DNA of 64,000 bases from Pseudomonas sp. H1h (GTDB lineage Bacteria > Pseudomonadota > Gammaproteobacteria > Pseudomonadales > Pseudomonadaceae), in NCBI RefSeq assembly GCF_000633255.1, contig NZ_AYMJ01000032.1, positions 1-64,000 of the forward strand, written 5' to 3'. Shown piece by piece: positions 10,291 to 18,568 of this stretch. The notes beneath the pieces were generated by a model that worked only from the letters and a program-made list of their open reading frames with translations, had not been told where the DNA came from and ran no database searches. Both the position numbers and the translations under genes were made by a program. Numbering within the stretch: position 1 is the stretch's first letter; each line of letters starts with the position of its first letter.

Positions 10291-11004
10291 TTACTGGTAC
10301 GCGGAGAGGTCTTCGCTGGAGTCGACCTCTCCCCATTCTCCTGAATAGGCAACGGCCTCGATCGCGACTCGACCGGCGTCGATGACACGCTGCAGGGTAT
10401 TGGTCATGTGCATCTTGTCGCACTGGTCCGAGGTTAATTCGCCCCGCAGCCGCACGACCTCTGCCCAACCTGCGGGCGTGAAGCGCAGCAGCCCCATGTA
10501 CTGGCCTTCGACTTCCTCCACCGAATGCGGTTTGTTGCCGATTTCGGCCAGCGTGTTGTCGCTATTGAGCCGGAACGTCTCGGCATCCAGCAGTGGATCG
10601 CCAAAACGCTGAGTCCACAACGCCAGCCAATGGGGGTCGTAGGTGACGGCCAGCGACGCTTCGCTGGCCATCAGCGACCGGACGGCGTCCGGGCTGTAAA
10701 AAATGTCCGAATAACTGACGATGCATGGCTGGCCCTCAAGCCAGGACTCGGCGCAGGCCAGCGACGACACCATGTTGGTGTCGGCCCAGCGAGGGTTGTG
10801 AAATTCGCTCAGGCCCCGGTCGGCCAACAATTCGCGCTTGTAGCCGGTTACCACGGCGATTTCACTGATGCCCGCTGCGCGCAACGATTGCAGTTGCCAT
10901 TCGAGCAAGGGTTTGCCGCGCAATTCGACCAGACACTTTGGTCGTTCATCGGTGAGGCTTTTCATGCGGCTGCCACGTCCGGCAGCCAGAATAATGGCTT
11001 TCAC
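10291..11004 (-). CDS. Probable CTP:phosphoglutamine cytidylyltransferase (Cj1416-like)
   Basis: A 237-residue nucleotidyltransferase with the sugar-phosphate/choline-phosphate cytidylyltransferase fold. Nucleotide binding is marked by ILAAGRGSRM (residues 5-14) and RPKCLVEL (21-28), a metal-binding acidic residue by SYSDIFY (97-103), and NMVSSL (77-82) is the type of segment found in LicC-like enzymes. Last gene of the six-gene minus-strand operon, 7 bp after the amidotransferase-like gene. In Campylobacter jejuni the homologous Cj1416 joins L-glutamine phosphate to CTP, giving CDP-L-glutamine and pyrophosphate. Function here is inferred from fold plus the complete set of neighbours; alone it could be any sugar- or choline-phosphate nucleotidyltransferase. 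Confidence 0.75.
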   Translation of the reverse strand: MKAIILAAGRGSRMKSLTDERPKCLVELRGKPLLEWQLQSLRAAGISEIAVVTGYKRELLADRGLSEFHNPRWADTNMVSSLACAESWLEGQPCIVSYSDIFYSPDAVRSLMASEASLAVTYDPHWLALWTQRFGDPLLDAETFRLNSDNTLAEIGNKPHSVEEVEGQYMGLLRFTPAGWAEVVRLRGELTSDQCDKMHMTNTLQRVIDAGRVAIEAVAYSGEWGEVDSSEDLSAYQ

Positions 11005-11011
11005 AGCAGTG

Positions 11012-11629
11012 CTATCCCAACGGTTGTTGAATGGTGTCGGCCTCGCCGAACAACAGCTTTATTCGCTGAACGTCGTGCGATGCAAATTGTGCCTCGCGCT
11101 CCGGGTGCCACATCCAGCCCTCCCAAGGCAGAAACAGATGCCGGATCGCTTCGATTTCGCCATCCTCACTGCGCGCCAGGACTTCAAAGCCTTGCGGGCA
11201 ACCGGCGAGAGACTGGCTGTGATAACTGTTTACGTCAGCGACGATCCGGCCAGACAGCCGATGCTGGGTACGCACATGCCCGCTGACCGCTTTCAGTTCG
11301 CTGCCAGACCAATGCCCCAGCATCTGCATGCCGCGGCAGATACCCAGCACTGGCAGGTTGCGTGCGCGGGCGTGATCGAGCAGGCACGCCTCCGTGTGAT
11401 CGCGAGCCGGGCACTGGCCGATGTCGTTGCCGCCGGACAACACCAACGCCTGGGGTGCTATGGCTGCCAGCCAATGATCGAGGCTGGCGCCGACCAATCC
11501 GTTCGGTACCGGCACGGGAGTGAAGCCCGCCGCCAGCAGGAAACCGACCAGACGCTGATCCAGGGCATCGCGCGTTTCGCCACGCTCAGGGTGCAGGTCC
11601 ACGCGCTGACTGACAGCGACAAGCGTCAT
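11012..11629 (-). CDS. Probable gamma-glutamyl-CDP-amidate hydrolase (Cj1417-like class I amidotransferase)
   Basis: A 205-residue protein of the class I glutamine amidotransferase / peptidase C26 type. The catalytic triad is complete: Cys98 in LGICRGMQ, His175 and Glu177 in WMWHPERE; LSGGNDI (64-70) forms the expected oxyanion strand. ATG 11629 overlaps the stop of the upstream kinase gene by four bases (ATGA), a sign of translational coupling. In the Campylobacter pathway the homologue Cj1417 cleaves CDP-L-glutamine to cytidine diphosphoramidate and glutamate. A general gamma-glutamyl hydrolase (PuuD-like) is the alternative; the context favours the phosphoramidate role. Confidence 0.78.
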   Translation of the reverse strand: MTLVAVSQRVDLHPERGETRDALDQRLVGFLLAAGFTPVPVPNGLVGASLDHWLAAIAPQALVLSGGNDIGQCPARDHTEACLLDHARARNLPVLGICRGMQMLGHWSGSELKAVSGHVRTQHRLSGRIVADVNSYHSQSLAGCPQGFEVLARSEDGEIEAIRHLFLPWEGWMWHPEREAQFASHDVQRIKLLFGEADTIQQPLG

Positions 11630-13941
11630 GTCATCATCTCCACCCGGCGCCCCGGGCAATCCAGATGCAGGATATCCGCCGTCGACCAGCGCCGGTAAAG
11701 CACTTCACCAGCACCAATGACAGCCGGCAGGCCGAGCTCACCGGCACGGATCGCCATGTGCGAATTGGCTCCGCCCCACGCGGTGATCAGCCCGGCAATC
11801 GGGTACGCGAACAACCAGTCGAACCCGGGATCCGCGTTGGGGATGCAGACAATCGCCCCGGCCAGTTTTTCCCGGTCATCGCATTGCACCACGGGCGCGG
11901 TCACACGTTTTTGCGTGATGAAGTTGGGGGCCGTTTCCGGCCACTCGAAGCTCCAGACATCTTCCGGGCGGGTGATCACGGGCGGCAGCGAAACCTTCAG
12001 CGTTTCGGCGTAGCGCGCCTTGCCCTGCTCGATACTGCGCAGCAGCACGTCTTGCGGATCGGCGGCGGCAACGTGCAGTTCCTGAAAGGCGCTGATATCG
12101 CAATAGGCCAGCTCTTCACGGTCGATGCCGTACTCGGCGCCGACCTGCGCGATCAGCGCCAGGGCGTCCGAGAGGTTGCGGGTGAAATGAAACTTGGCCA
12201 GCTCACGCAGCTCGATGCCGTTTTGCAGGAAGTCCAGCAGTCCCACCGGGTCCGGTTGCAGGCCATGGGCCTCGAGCAGTTTCACGATCTCGCGCATCTG
12301 CGGCAGCGTCAGCGAAAACGGCTGCAGAGGCTCAGGAGCGGCTGGCCGCTGGTCCCAATCGAAATAGAGCTCCGGTGCTTCATCGTAGCGCGGCGACAGA
12401 ATGTCGTAGGTGCCCGGACGCAAATGTCCATAGCGCGCCAGGAAAGCGGACTTGTCGAGCGTCGCCCGATCACGGGCCAACTGACCGCTGACGGTCGAAA
12501 CCCCAGCCATGAACGCATCGTAATCGGCCTGCGAGAAGACCCCGACGCTGACCAGCGATCTGAGCATCTGCACCGCAACGAAGCCCGCACGGGCGAGCCC
12601 GGCGAAGGGCAGGGTGCCGTAGCGTTTTGCGTCTTCCAGCAGCCAGTAGATGCGTTCGAGCGGGTCGGCGTTGGAGGCCAGCAGCTCTTCGCGGCGGGCA
12701 TTGAGCACGTCGAGTTTGTTGGCGTCACTGCGCCACAAACCATCCTTGGGGTGCACGATACGGTTGGTCAGTTTGCGCAGACTGGAGCTGATGGCTTCCA
12801 GTTCGAGGTCGCTAAAGCCCGCATCGGCCAGACGCTCGAGCTGTTGCGACAGGTCCAGTGTGTAGCAGGAGAAAACGATCTCGAACTCTACCTTGTCGTG
12901 CAGGGTCGGCTCCGCCAGCAGGCGATCGATGTAGTAATCGACCAGCCGTCCGGCCAGCCCTTCATCAAGGTCGGCCGGGATGAAGGAGTTGAATGACAGA
13001 CGCACATCGATATACGGCAAACCGAAAAAATGCGGCATCAGCGGGAAGCTGCGCAAGTTGCGGTAGCCATAGTTGTGACGCTGGTAAGCCCAGATGGAGT
13101 CGGTCACCAGATCGCGATACAGCGACAGCGCCAGCGGTTTGGGACGGATACCGATGATCTCTGCCGGGTTCCAGTCGGGCATTACGCCGTAGACGGTGCG
13201 CTGGCCGATCAGGAACGGATGCGGGCGCATACCACGCGCGACTTTGCGCTCGATGCTTTGCAGGCGTGCAGCCTGCGTTGCGTCGGACTCTGCCGGTGCC
13301 GGCAGAATCAACGGCCGCGCCTGCAATAGCCACAAGATCTCGCCGTCGGCTTCACGCGTCACCGCGAACTCGCAATCGACGGGACCACCGCCGAACAGTT
13401 CCAGCAGATCCTCAAGCAAGGCAATGATCGGTGAGAGGGACGCAGGCGCTGAAGCGGGACTGTGCGCCGCCTGCTGCCAGAGCCGTCCGCCCATGCCGCC
13501 GGTGACCGATGCGGTGTCGTCACCTTCCGACCAGTTAATCACTCGATAAGGCGCGCAGGTATTCGGGTCGTGGGAAAATGCCACGCCGGAGCGAATCACG
13601 TTACCGAGCATGGGCTGAATCATCACCTCATCGCTCAGGTGCGCCTCGCCATAACTGGCGATAACCTGTTCAACCGCCGACTCAAGCCCTGCTTCCTCGA
13701 CATTCGGCACCGAGAGAAACGCACCGGCGAAAGAAGCCTGGGCGCTGTCTTCGCGGCCACAGCTGGAGCGCACGATCCAGGAGGTGGCGGGCAGCCGTCT
13801 CTGGAGATCCTGAATGCAGGCGCGCCGGTCCGCTTGCCACTGCGCCACGGTGAACGCGAGCAGTGGCGCAATACGTGCCGACGCGAGCCGCCCTTGCAGG
13901 CGCGACAGGGTGCCGGCCTTGGTAGAGAAATGCAGGGCCAT
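11626..13941 (-). CDS. Probable L-glutamine kinase (Cj1418-like, PEP-synthase-related)
   Basis: A 771-residue enzyme. The N-terminal part is a PPDK/PEP-synthase type ATP-grasp domain with RSS (58-60), ED (64-65) and SFAG (70-73), then MIQPMLGNVIRSGVAFSHDP and an LLQARPL segment near residue 205. The C-terminal swivelling phosphohistidine domain has WGGANSHMAIRAGELGLPAV with the catalytic His at 728. The middle region (about 230-640) is unlike PEP synthase and there is no C-terminal PEP-binding barrel, as in Cj1418 (similar length), which makes L-glutamine phosphate from ATP and glutamine with release of AMP and phosphate. It starts 6 bp after the methyltransferase gene and overlaps the next gene by 4 bp. 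Substrate is inferred from this architecture and the operon. Confidence 0.78.
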   Translation of the reverse strand: MALHFSTKAGTLSRLQGRLASARIAPLLAFTVAQWQADRRACIQDLQRRLPATSWIVRSSCGREDSAQASFAGAFLSVPNVEEAGLESAVEQVIASYGEAHLSDEVMIQPMLGNVIRSGVAFSHDPNTCAPYRVINWSEGDDTASVTGGMGGRLWQQAAHSPASAPASLSPIIALLEDLLELFGGGPVDCEFAVTREADGEILWLLQARPLILPAPAESDATQAARLQSIERKVARGMRPHPFLIGQRTVYGVMPDWNPAEIIGIRPKPLALSLYRDLVTDSIWAYQRHNYGYRNLRSFPLMPHFFGLPYIDVRLSFNSFIPADLDEGLAGRLVDYYIDRLLAEPTLHDKVEFEIVFSCYTLDLSQQLERLADAGFSDLELEAISSSLRKLTNRIVHPKDGLWRSDANKLDVLNARREELLASNADPLERIYWLLEDAKRYGTLPFAGLARAGFVAVQMLRSLVSVGVFSQADYDAFMAGVSTVSGQLARDRATLDKSAFLARYGHLRPGTYDILSPRYDEAPELYFDWDQRPAAPEPLQPFSLTLPQMREIVKLLEAHGLQPDPVGLLDFLQNGIELRELAKFHFTRNLSDALALIAQVGAEYGIDREELAYCDISAFQELHVAAADPQDVLLRSIEQGKARYAETLKVSLPPVITRPEDVWSFEWPETAPNFITQKRVTAPVVQCDDREKLAGAIVCIPNADPGFDWLFAYPIAGLITAWGGANSHMAIRAGELGLPAVIGAGEVLYRRWSTADILHLDCPGRRVEMMT

Positions 13942-13947
13942 CAGGCG

Positions 13948-14697
13948 TTATCTCAGCTGAGCGACCCAGATATTTGTCGAGTACGGAATCTGGATCGACG
14001 GCGTCTGCAGGCTTTGCAGGTAATCGTCGATGGCACTGATGACTTCGTGAAATTTCGCGCCCGCCTGACGCTCCAGCGTGGCGTGGGAGCGCCAGGCTTC
14101 CAGGCACTCTGCGATGGATTGCTCGTGGATGACCCGCGCATCCAGATGCACGACCGGGCCAAACAGCTCACTGGCGTCGATCACGGCGGTCTGGTCTTCA
14201 CGGCGGGTACCGTAGCCATAATCGGCTACGCGTTCTTTGATGATGGCTTCGATGCGCGCCTGAATCGGATCTTCCAGGTTGCGGTGGTTCCACATGCAGG
14301 CAAACCAGCCACGTGGCTTGAGAATGCGCGCGGTTTCCTTGAGCGCCTGCTGACGGTCGCAGACATTGAAGGAACTGCCGAAAGTGACCATGTCGAATGC
14401 TTGCGCTGCTTGCCCGGTCACTTCACCGGTGCCTTCGTGCCATTTGACATTGGCCAGCTCGGCGGTGCGCTTGATGCCATTGGCACGCATCGCATCGTTG
14501 GGTTCCACTGCCGTGACGTCCAGACCGCGGGCGGCCAGCATCAGGGTCAAGTGCGCAACACCGGCGCCGACATCACAGAACTTGTCGCCTTGCTCGGCAC
14601 CCGCGATCGACAGCATGGCGTCAATGGCAGCATCGGCGTAGTCAGGGCGTTTCAGGTAAGCATCAGCCAGGGTGGTGTAGTCCCATTCGGTTTTCAT
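13948..14697 (-). CDS. Class I SAM-dependent methyltransferase (Cj1419/Cj1420-like role)
   Basis: A 249-residue Rossmann-fold methyltransferase. Motif I is FCDVGAGVAHL (40-50), with the ribose-binding acidic residue in VTAVEPND (61-68), and ARILKPRGWFACMWNH later in the order expected for class I enzymes. It lies 2 bp after the APS-kinase-like gene and 6 bp before the kinase gene, so it is clearly part of the operon. In Campylobacter two methyltransferases, Cj1419 and Cj1420, are assigned to O-methylation of the phosphoramidate; only one is present here. Acceptor is inferred from context only. Confidence 0.75.
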   Translation of the reverse strand: MKTEWDYTTLADAYLKRPDYADAAIDAMLSIAGAEQGDKFCDVGAGVAHLTLMLAARGLDVTAVEPNDAMRANGIKRTAELANVKWHEGTGEVTGQAAQAFDMVTFGSSFNVCDRQQALKETARILKPRGWFACMWNHRNLEDPIQARIEAIIKERVADYGYGTRREDQTAVIDASELFGPVVHLDARVIHEQSIAECLEAWRSHATLERQAGAKFHEVISAIDDYLQSLQTPSIQIPYSTNIWVAQLR

Positions 14698-14699
14698 AC

Positions 14700-15242
14700 T
14701 CAGTTCCTTCTATAAATTTTGTTGATCAAATCTTCTGCCAGGCTTTGCCTGGAGCGCTGAGGGTCGAACTCCACAAGCCAGTCTGCCGCTTGCGGCTCGT
14801 CGATGGTCAGATCAAGCCCGGCAACGTTGTGCAGTTCACCCGCATCGAATCGACGGTAGATTCCTTTCGGATCGCGGCGCCGCAACTCCTCGACCGGGAC
14901 TTTCAAATAAACTTCGAAATAGCCGGGCAGGTGAGCGCGATTCCATGCATGGACTTCGCGAAACAGCGAAATCGTTGCGATCACCACGGTCTGGCCTTGC
15001 GCGGCGATCATCCGGCACAAGTGGGCATATTGCATTGCCAGTGCCAGTCGCCCTTCACGGCCATGGTTTTGCGAGTTGGCGGCGGTTGCGCCGAATACCT
15101 CGCGCAATTCATCGCCATCGAGCATGACCACCGATTGTCCTGCTGTGCGCAGTCTGGCGACGAACTCACGGGCCAGCGTTGACTTGCCTGCTCCCGAAAG
15201 ACCCGTAATCCAGATTACCTGTCCACCAGCTTCACATTTCAT
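14700..15242 (-). CDS. Probable cytidine diphosphoramidate kinase (Cj1415-like, APS-kinase fold)
   Basis: A 180-residue P-loop kinase of the APS kinase (CysC) family: Walker A GLSGAGKST (14-22), LDGDELR (41-47) where sulfate-assimilation CysC has DGDNVR, and later VYLKVPVEELRRRDPKGIYR. There is no ATP sulfurylase or other sulfate gene nearby. In Campylobacter the homologue Cj1415 phosphorylates the 3'-hydroxyl of cytidine diphosphoramidate, in analogy to PAPS formation. The operon supplies every other step of that route, so the same role is inferred; a canonical APS kinase is the alternative. Confidence 0.78.
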   Translation of the reverse strand: MKCEAGGQVIWITGLSGAGKSTLAREFVARLRTAGQSVVMLDGDELREVFGATAANSQNHGREGRLALAMQYAHLCRMIAAQGQTVVIATISLFREVHAWNRAHLPGYFEVYLKVPVEELRRRDPKGIYRRFDAGELHNVAGLDLTIDEPQAADWLVEFDPQRSRQSLAEDLINKIYRRN

Positions 15243-15315
15243 AGCGTTCTGACTTGTGTTCGATTCGAGTGTATCGGCAGGCTGTTTCCTCGCATGAGGT
15301 CAGGCGTGCGTTATT

Positions 15316-16488
15316 TTAATGTTTGTCGCGCTGGTTAATGTCCCCGAAAGAGTCAATCGAGAACGAACAGAACTTCGACTCGTGCCGGTACTCAATCAAG
15401 TCATGGAACACTTCCTGAGACTGGGGCAAGTCACTGTACTGTGCCTGGTAGAATTTATTGTATATGTAGTGGCTCTGTTCTTTTCCTAGCAGGCTGAACC
15501 CGAGTGCCATATCTCTTAGTTCCTCGCTGCTTCTGGCGATGGGCAACATGTTTTCCATTTGCGCTAACCAGGCGTCGACCGTGAGATTGCTTTCGTCGGT
15601 AAAAGGCACGTAGTAAATCGGCAACTTGCAGGTATTAAGCATGAACGAGACACCGCCGGTGGATGCATCGGTAATGATGGTGTCGCATTGTTTGTAGAAC
15701 ACCGTGCTGCTGGTGCCTGCCACGTCGACGGTTATCCATTCATAGGCGGCGAGTTCCTGGCACAGCGCTTTCACTGTCGGGTGGGAAAGCTCGGCCATGT
15801 ACGGGCGCAAGATGAATTTTGCGTGGGGGATCTGCGACTTGACCGCATTGATCACCGTTTGCAGGTTTTCATACAGTGTCGCTCCGTTCGGGCAGATACC
15901 CAGCTGGGTCGGCAGAAGCCCGACAACATAATCGTCCGAGGTTTTGTGCGATGGCGGTGCGGATTCGAAGATGCCGGGAATTTTCACCGGCAGCGTAGCC
16001 ACTGGGCTGGTGTTACGCATATCCGAACGCAAGGCCAACCCATCGGTCAGCATCGTTTTCAGGGCCTTTCGGTCGCGACGGTATGCCTGCAAACCCGCCG
16101 TAAGCAAATCAAAGCCCGACCGGGATGAAGAGATGATCGCATCCCAGTACGAGGTCAGTTCTGCATAGTAATACTTGTCTTTGGTCGGCATTCCGACATT
16201 GCCGTGACTGATGAAGATGGCAAAGTTTGAATCATCCAGCAGGCGTCCGGCATAGGCATCATTTGAGATGACGATCTGCGATTTCAGACCGGCAATGTAA
16301 TCATTGCCCACCTGCTTGACCGGGAAGTCGAGGATGGCTTCGACGTCCTCTTTGCTTAAACCGGTACGGTCAGTATTCAGCACGACACAGTTATACTTGC
16401 CCCGAAGCGAGTTGAGCGCCGGAATCAGATACTCAAGATAGGTTTTGCCGCCATCAGCCACGTTACTGATCAAAAAAACATTTTTCAT
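15316..16488 (-). CDS. CDP-glycerol glycerophosphotransferase-like protein, candidate phosphoramidate/glycan transferase
   Basis: A 390-residue protein, first gene of the operon, 73 bp before the APS-kinase-like gene. The two-lobed glycosyltransferase B look is suggested by SHGNVGMPTKDKYYY (94-108, His95) and QCDTIITDASTGGVSFML (267-284), which resemble the catalytic His and the D-S motif region of the CDP-glycerol glycerophosphotransferase (TagB/TagF-type) family. Similarity is by eye and weak. Because those enzymes take a CDP-activated phospho group, this protein is a candidate for transferring the nucleotide-activated phosphoramidate, or for making the acceptor glycan. Its codons are visibly richer in A and T than those of the neighbours, and the ribosome binding site is weak, both consistent with recent transfer. 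Confidence 0.5.
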   Translation of the reverse strand: MKNVFLISNVADGGKTYLEYLIPALNSLRGKYNCVVLNTDRTGLSKEDVEAILDFPVKQVGNDYIAGLKSQIVISNDAYAGRLLDDSNFAIFISHGNVGMPTKDKYYYAELTSYWDAIISSSRSGFDLLTAGLQAYRRDRKALKTMLTDGLALRSDMRNTSPVATLPVKIPGIFESAPPSHKTSDDYVVGLLPTQLGICPNGATLYENLQTVINAVKSQIPHAKFILRPYMAELSHPTVKALCQELAAYEWITVDVAGTSSTVFYKQCDTIITDASTGGVSFMLNTCKLPIYYVPFTDESNLTVDAWLAQMENMLPIARSSEELRDMALGFSLLGKEQSHYIYNKFYQAQYSDLPQSQEVFHDLIEYRHESKFCSFSIDSFGDINQRDKH

Positions 16489-16850
16489 GATGAGGTTTTG
16501 CTTTTAAAATTTGTTTAATTGAAGTCAATATCAAGCTGACCAATAACGCCGGACAAGGACTTTGTAGTTATATATATTAAAGTTAACGACCAGGCATACG
16601 CATGCAAGCCAGAGATGGCTTGAGTCGTGACTACACTGGTTTATTTAACGGTTTTGCCCGGTGAGCAATAGAAATCTTGTCCATGATGTCCCGCCTCCAT
16701 TTCCACGCTGCAAAATGCTCTATGTCTTGTCGATAGACGGATAACTAGTAAAAAAGAGCGCCGCCGTTATATCACATCTCGGCTAATGGCCATCAGTGCA
16801 CGGAGGTTTATTTTTCGGTGCGAATCTGTTTGCCACAAGCCCTGCCGTCC
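16489..16850. other. AT-rich intergenic region between the accessory operon and comM
   Basis: 362 bp without a gene I can support. It is much richer in A and T than its surroundings (for instance TTATATATATTAAA near 16569). It must hold the promoter of the minus-strand operon; a TTGACT-like -35 lies at 16528-16523 on the minus strand but no convincing -10 follows at a proper distance. No inverted repeat with a T-run is clear enough to call a comM terminator. Confidence 0.6.
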
Positions 16851-18344
16851 TTATTGTGTTGCCGGTCGGTATTGCAACGCCTCTGCCAGATGTTCGCGCC
16901 TGATGTCTTGTTCCTGGCCCAGATCCGCCAACGTCCTGGCGACCTTGAGCAGCCGATGCGCCGAGCGCAGTGACAAGGTCAGCCGTTCACAGGCTGATTC
17001 CAGCCAGGTCTCATCGGCTGTGGATAACTTGCAGTGTCGGCGCAGCCCCGGCAGATCAAGAAACGCATTGGCACATCCTTGGCGTTTCTGTTGACGTTCG
17101 CGGGCCTCGGCCACCAACGCGGCGGCGCTGGCGCTGTCCTCTCCATGCTTTACCGCAGGGTTCAACGCCGTCGCCTCTCGCGCTACCGTCAGGTGCAAAT
17201 CGATCCGGTCCAATAGAGGGCCCGACAGCTTGTTGCGATAGCGCTGGACCATGTCTGGCGTACATGAACACTTGCCACTGGGTTCGCCAAGATATCCACA
17301 GGGGCAAGGATTCATTGCCGCCACCAACTGAAACCGTGCTGGAAAGCGTACACGCTCCTTGGCCCGGGCAATCACGATGTTCCCGGACTCCAGTGGCTCG
17401 CGCAGCACCTCAAGCACCTTGCGATCAAACTCCGGCAATTCATCAAGGAACAACACGCCGTGATGGGCGAGGGTGATTTCTCCAGGTTGCGGTTTTGAGC
17501 TGCCGCCGACCAGCGCCGGACCGGATGCCGAGTGGTGCGGCTGACGAAACGGGCGTTGTGGCCAATGCGTCAGCGGCACGCCACTGGCGACCGATTGAAT
17601 CGCCGCCACCTCCAGGGCCTCGCATTCGGACAGCGGCGGCAGCAGCCCCGGCAAGCGACTCGCCAACAAGGTCTTGCCGGTCCCCGGTGGCCCACTGAAC
17701 AACAGGTTATGCGCGCCCGCCGCAGCAATCAGCAGCGCCCGTTTCGCTGCCATCTGACCTTGCACTTCATTCAGGTCGGGGTAGGGTTTCGCCGCATGGA
17801 TCAGCCCGTTCGACACATAGGGTTCCACCGGCGTATGCCCGTTGAAATGCGCCACTGCCTCCAGCAAGTGATCCACTGCAAACACCTTCAATCCCGAGGC
17901 CAGGCAAGCCTCCTCAGCATTCGCCCGCGGCACCACCAGTGCACGACCGGCCTTGCGCGCCGCCAGTGCTGCCGGCAACACCCCGCGCACCGGCCGCACT
18001 GCGCCGGACAACGCCAACTCACCCAGACACTCCACATCATCCAGTGTCAGGCACGGCACCTGCACACTCGCCGACAGAATCCCGAGGGCGATCGCCAGAT
18101 CAAACCGCCCGCCATCCTTGGGCAAATCCGCCGGCGCCAGATTCAAAGTGATCCGCCGCGCCGGAAACTGCAGCCCGGAATTGATGATCGCGCTGCGCAC
18201 CCGATCCTTGCTCTCCTTCACTGCGGCTTCGGGCAGGCCGACCATGGTCAGTGACGGCAGACCATTGGCCAGATGAACTTCGACAGTAACAGCGGGAGCA
18301 TCCACGCCAATCTGGGCGCGACTGTGGACGATGGAGAGGGACAT
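16851..18344 (-). CDS. comM: YifB/ComM family Mg chelatase-like AAA+ ATPase
   Basis: A 497-residue protein: an N-terminal Lon-protease-like fold region (about 1-170) beginning MSLSIVHSRAQIGVDAPAVTVEVH, then an AAA+ magnesium chelatase domain with Walker A GPPGTGKTLLAS (near residue 217) and LFLDELPEF as Walker B, and a C-terminal MgchelatC region with RSAHRLLKVARTLADL. ComM is a hexameric helicase that promotes branch migration during natural transformation in competent species; its role in Pseudomonas is less clear. It heads toward the accessory operon and is followed there by the AT-rich 362-bp gap. Confidence 0.93.
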   Translation of the reverse strand: MSLSIVHSRAQIGVDAPAVTVEVHLANGLPSLTMVGLPEAAVKESKDRVRSAIINSGLQFPARRITLNLAPADLPKDGGRFDLAIALGILSASVQVPCLTLDDVECLGELALSGAVRPVRGVLPAALAARKAGRALVVPRANAEEACLASGLKVFAVDHLLEAVAHFNGHTPVEPYVSNGLIHAAKPYPDLNEVQGQMAAKRALLIAAAGAHNLLFSGPPGTGKTLLASRLPGLLPPLSECEALEVAAIQSVASGVPLTHWPQRPFRQPHHSASGPALVGGSSKPQPGEITLAHHGVLFLDELPEFDRKVLEVLREPLESGNIVIARAKERVRFPARFQLVAAMNPCPCGYLGEPSGKCSCTPDMVQRYRNKLSGPLLDRIDLHLTVAREATALNPAVKHGEDSASAAALVAEARERQQKRQGCANAFLDLPGLRRHCKLSTADETWLESACERLTLSLRSAHRLLKVARTLADLGQEQDIRREHLAEALQYRPATQ

Positions 18345-18471
18345 GGTCGTTCCTTGAGCTGAATCGGGGTGCCGCTTCCTGCGGTTTTTTTAAGGGTAGT
18401 TGGGGAAGGGGGATCTGGCGGAGGCGAACTTTCACTGGATGTTGCGGGTAGTCGCCAACCCATTTCGAGGC

Positions 18472-18503
18472 GAAAAAAAACCGCCTCGAGGAGGCGGTTT
18501 TTA
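18472..18503. terminator. Bidirectional rho-independent terminator between comM and ubiK
   Basis: The stem CCGCCTC/GAGGCGG at 18481-18497 is flanked by an eight-A run on the left and a five-T run on the right, so it can end transcription from the minus-strand ubiK gene strongly and from the plus strand as well. Confidence 0.85.
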
Positions 18504-18568
18504 CTGCGCAGGCTTTGGTGAGGCCAAGGCCTGTGCATCGTTGGTGGACGCAATCACGTCCGCTGAGA

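Noticed and set aside
11626-15242. Sulfate assimilation (CysC) plus PEP synthase reading of the operon
   Set aside because: No ATP sulfurylase or PAPS reductase nearby, no PEP-binding barrel in the 771-residue protein, and the full set fits the phosphoramidate route better.
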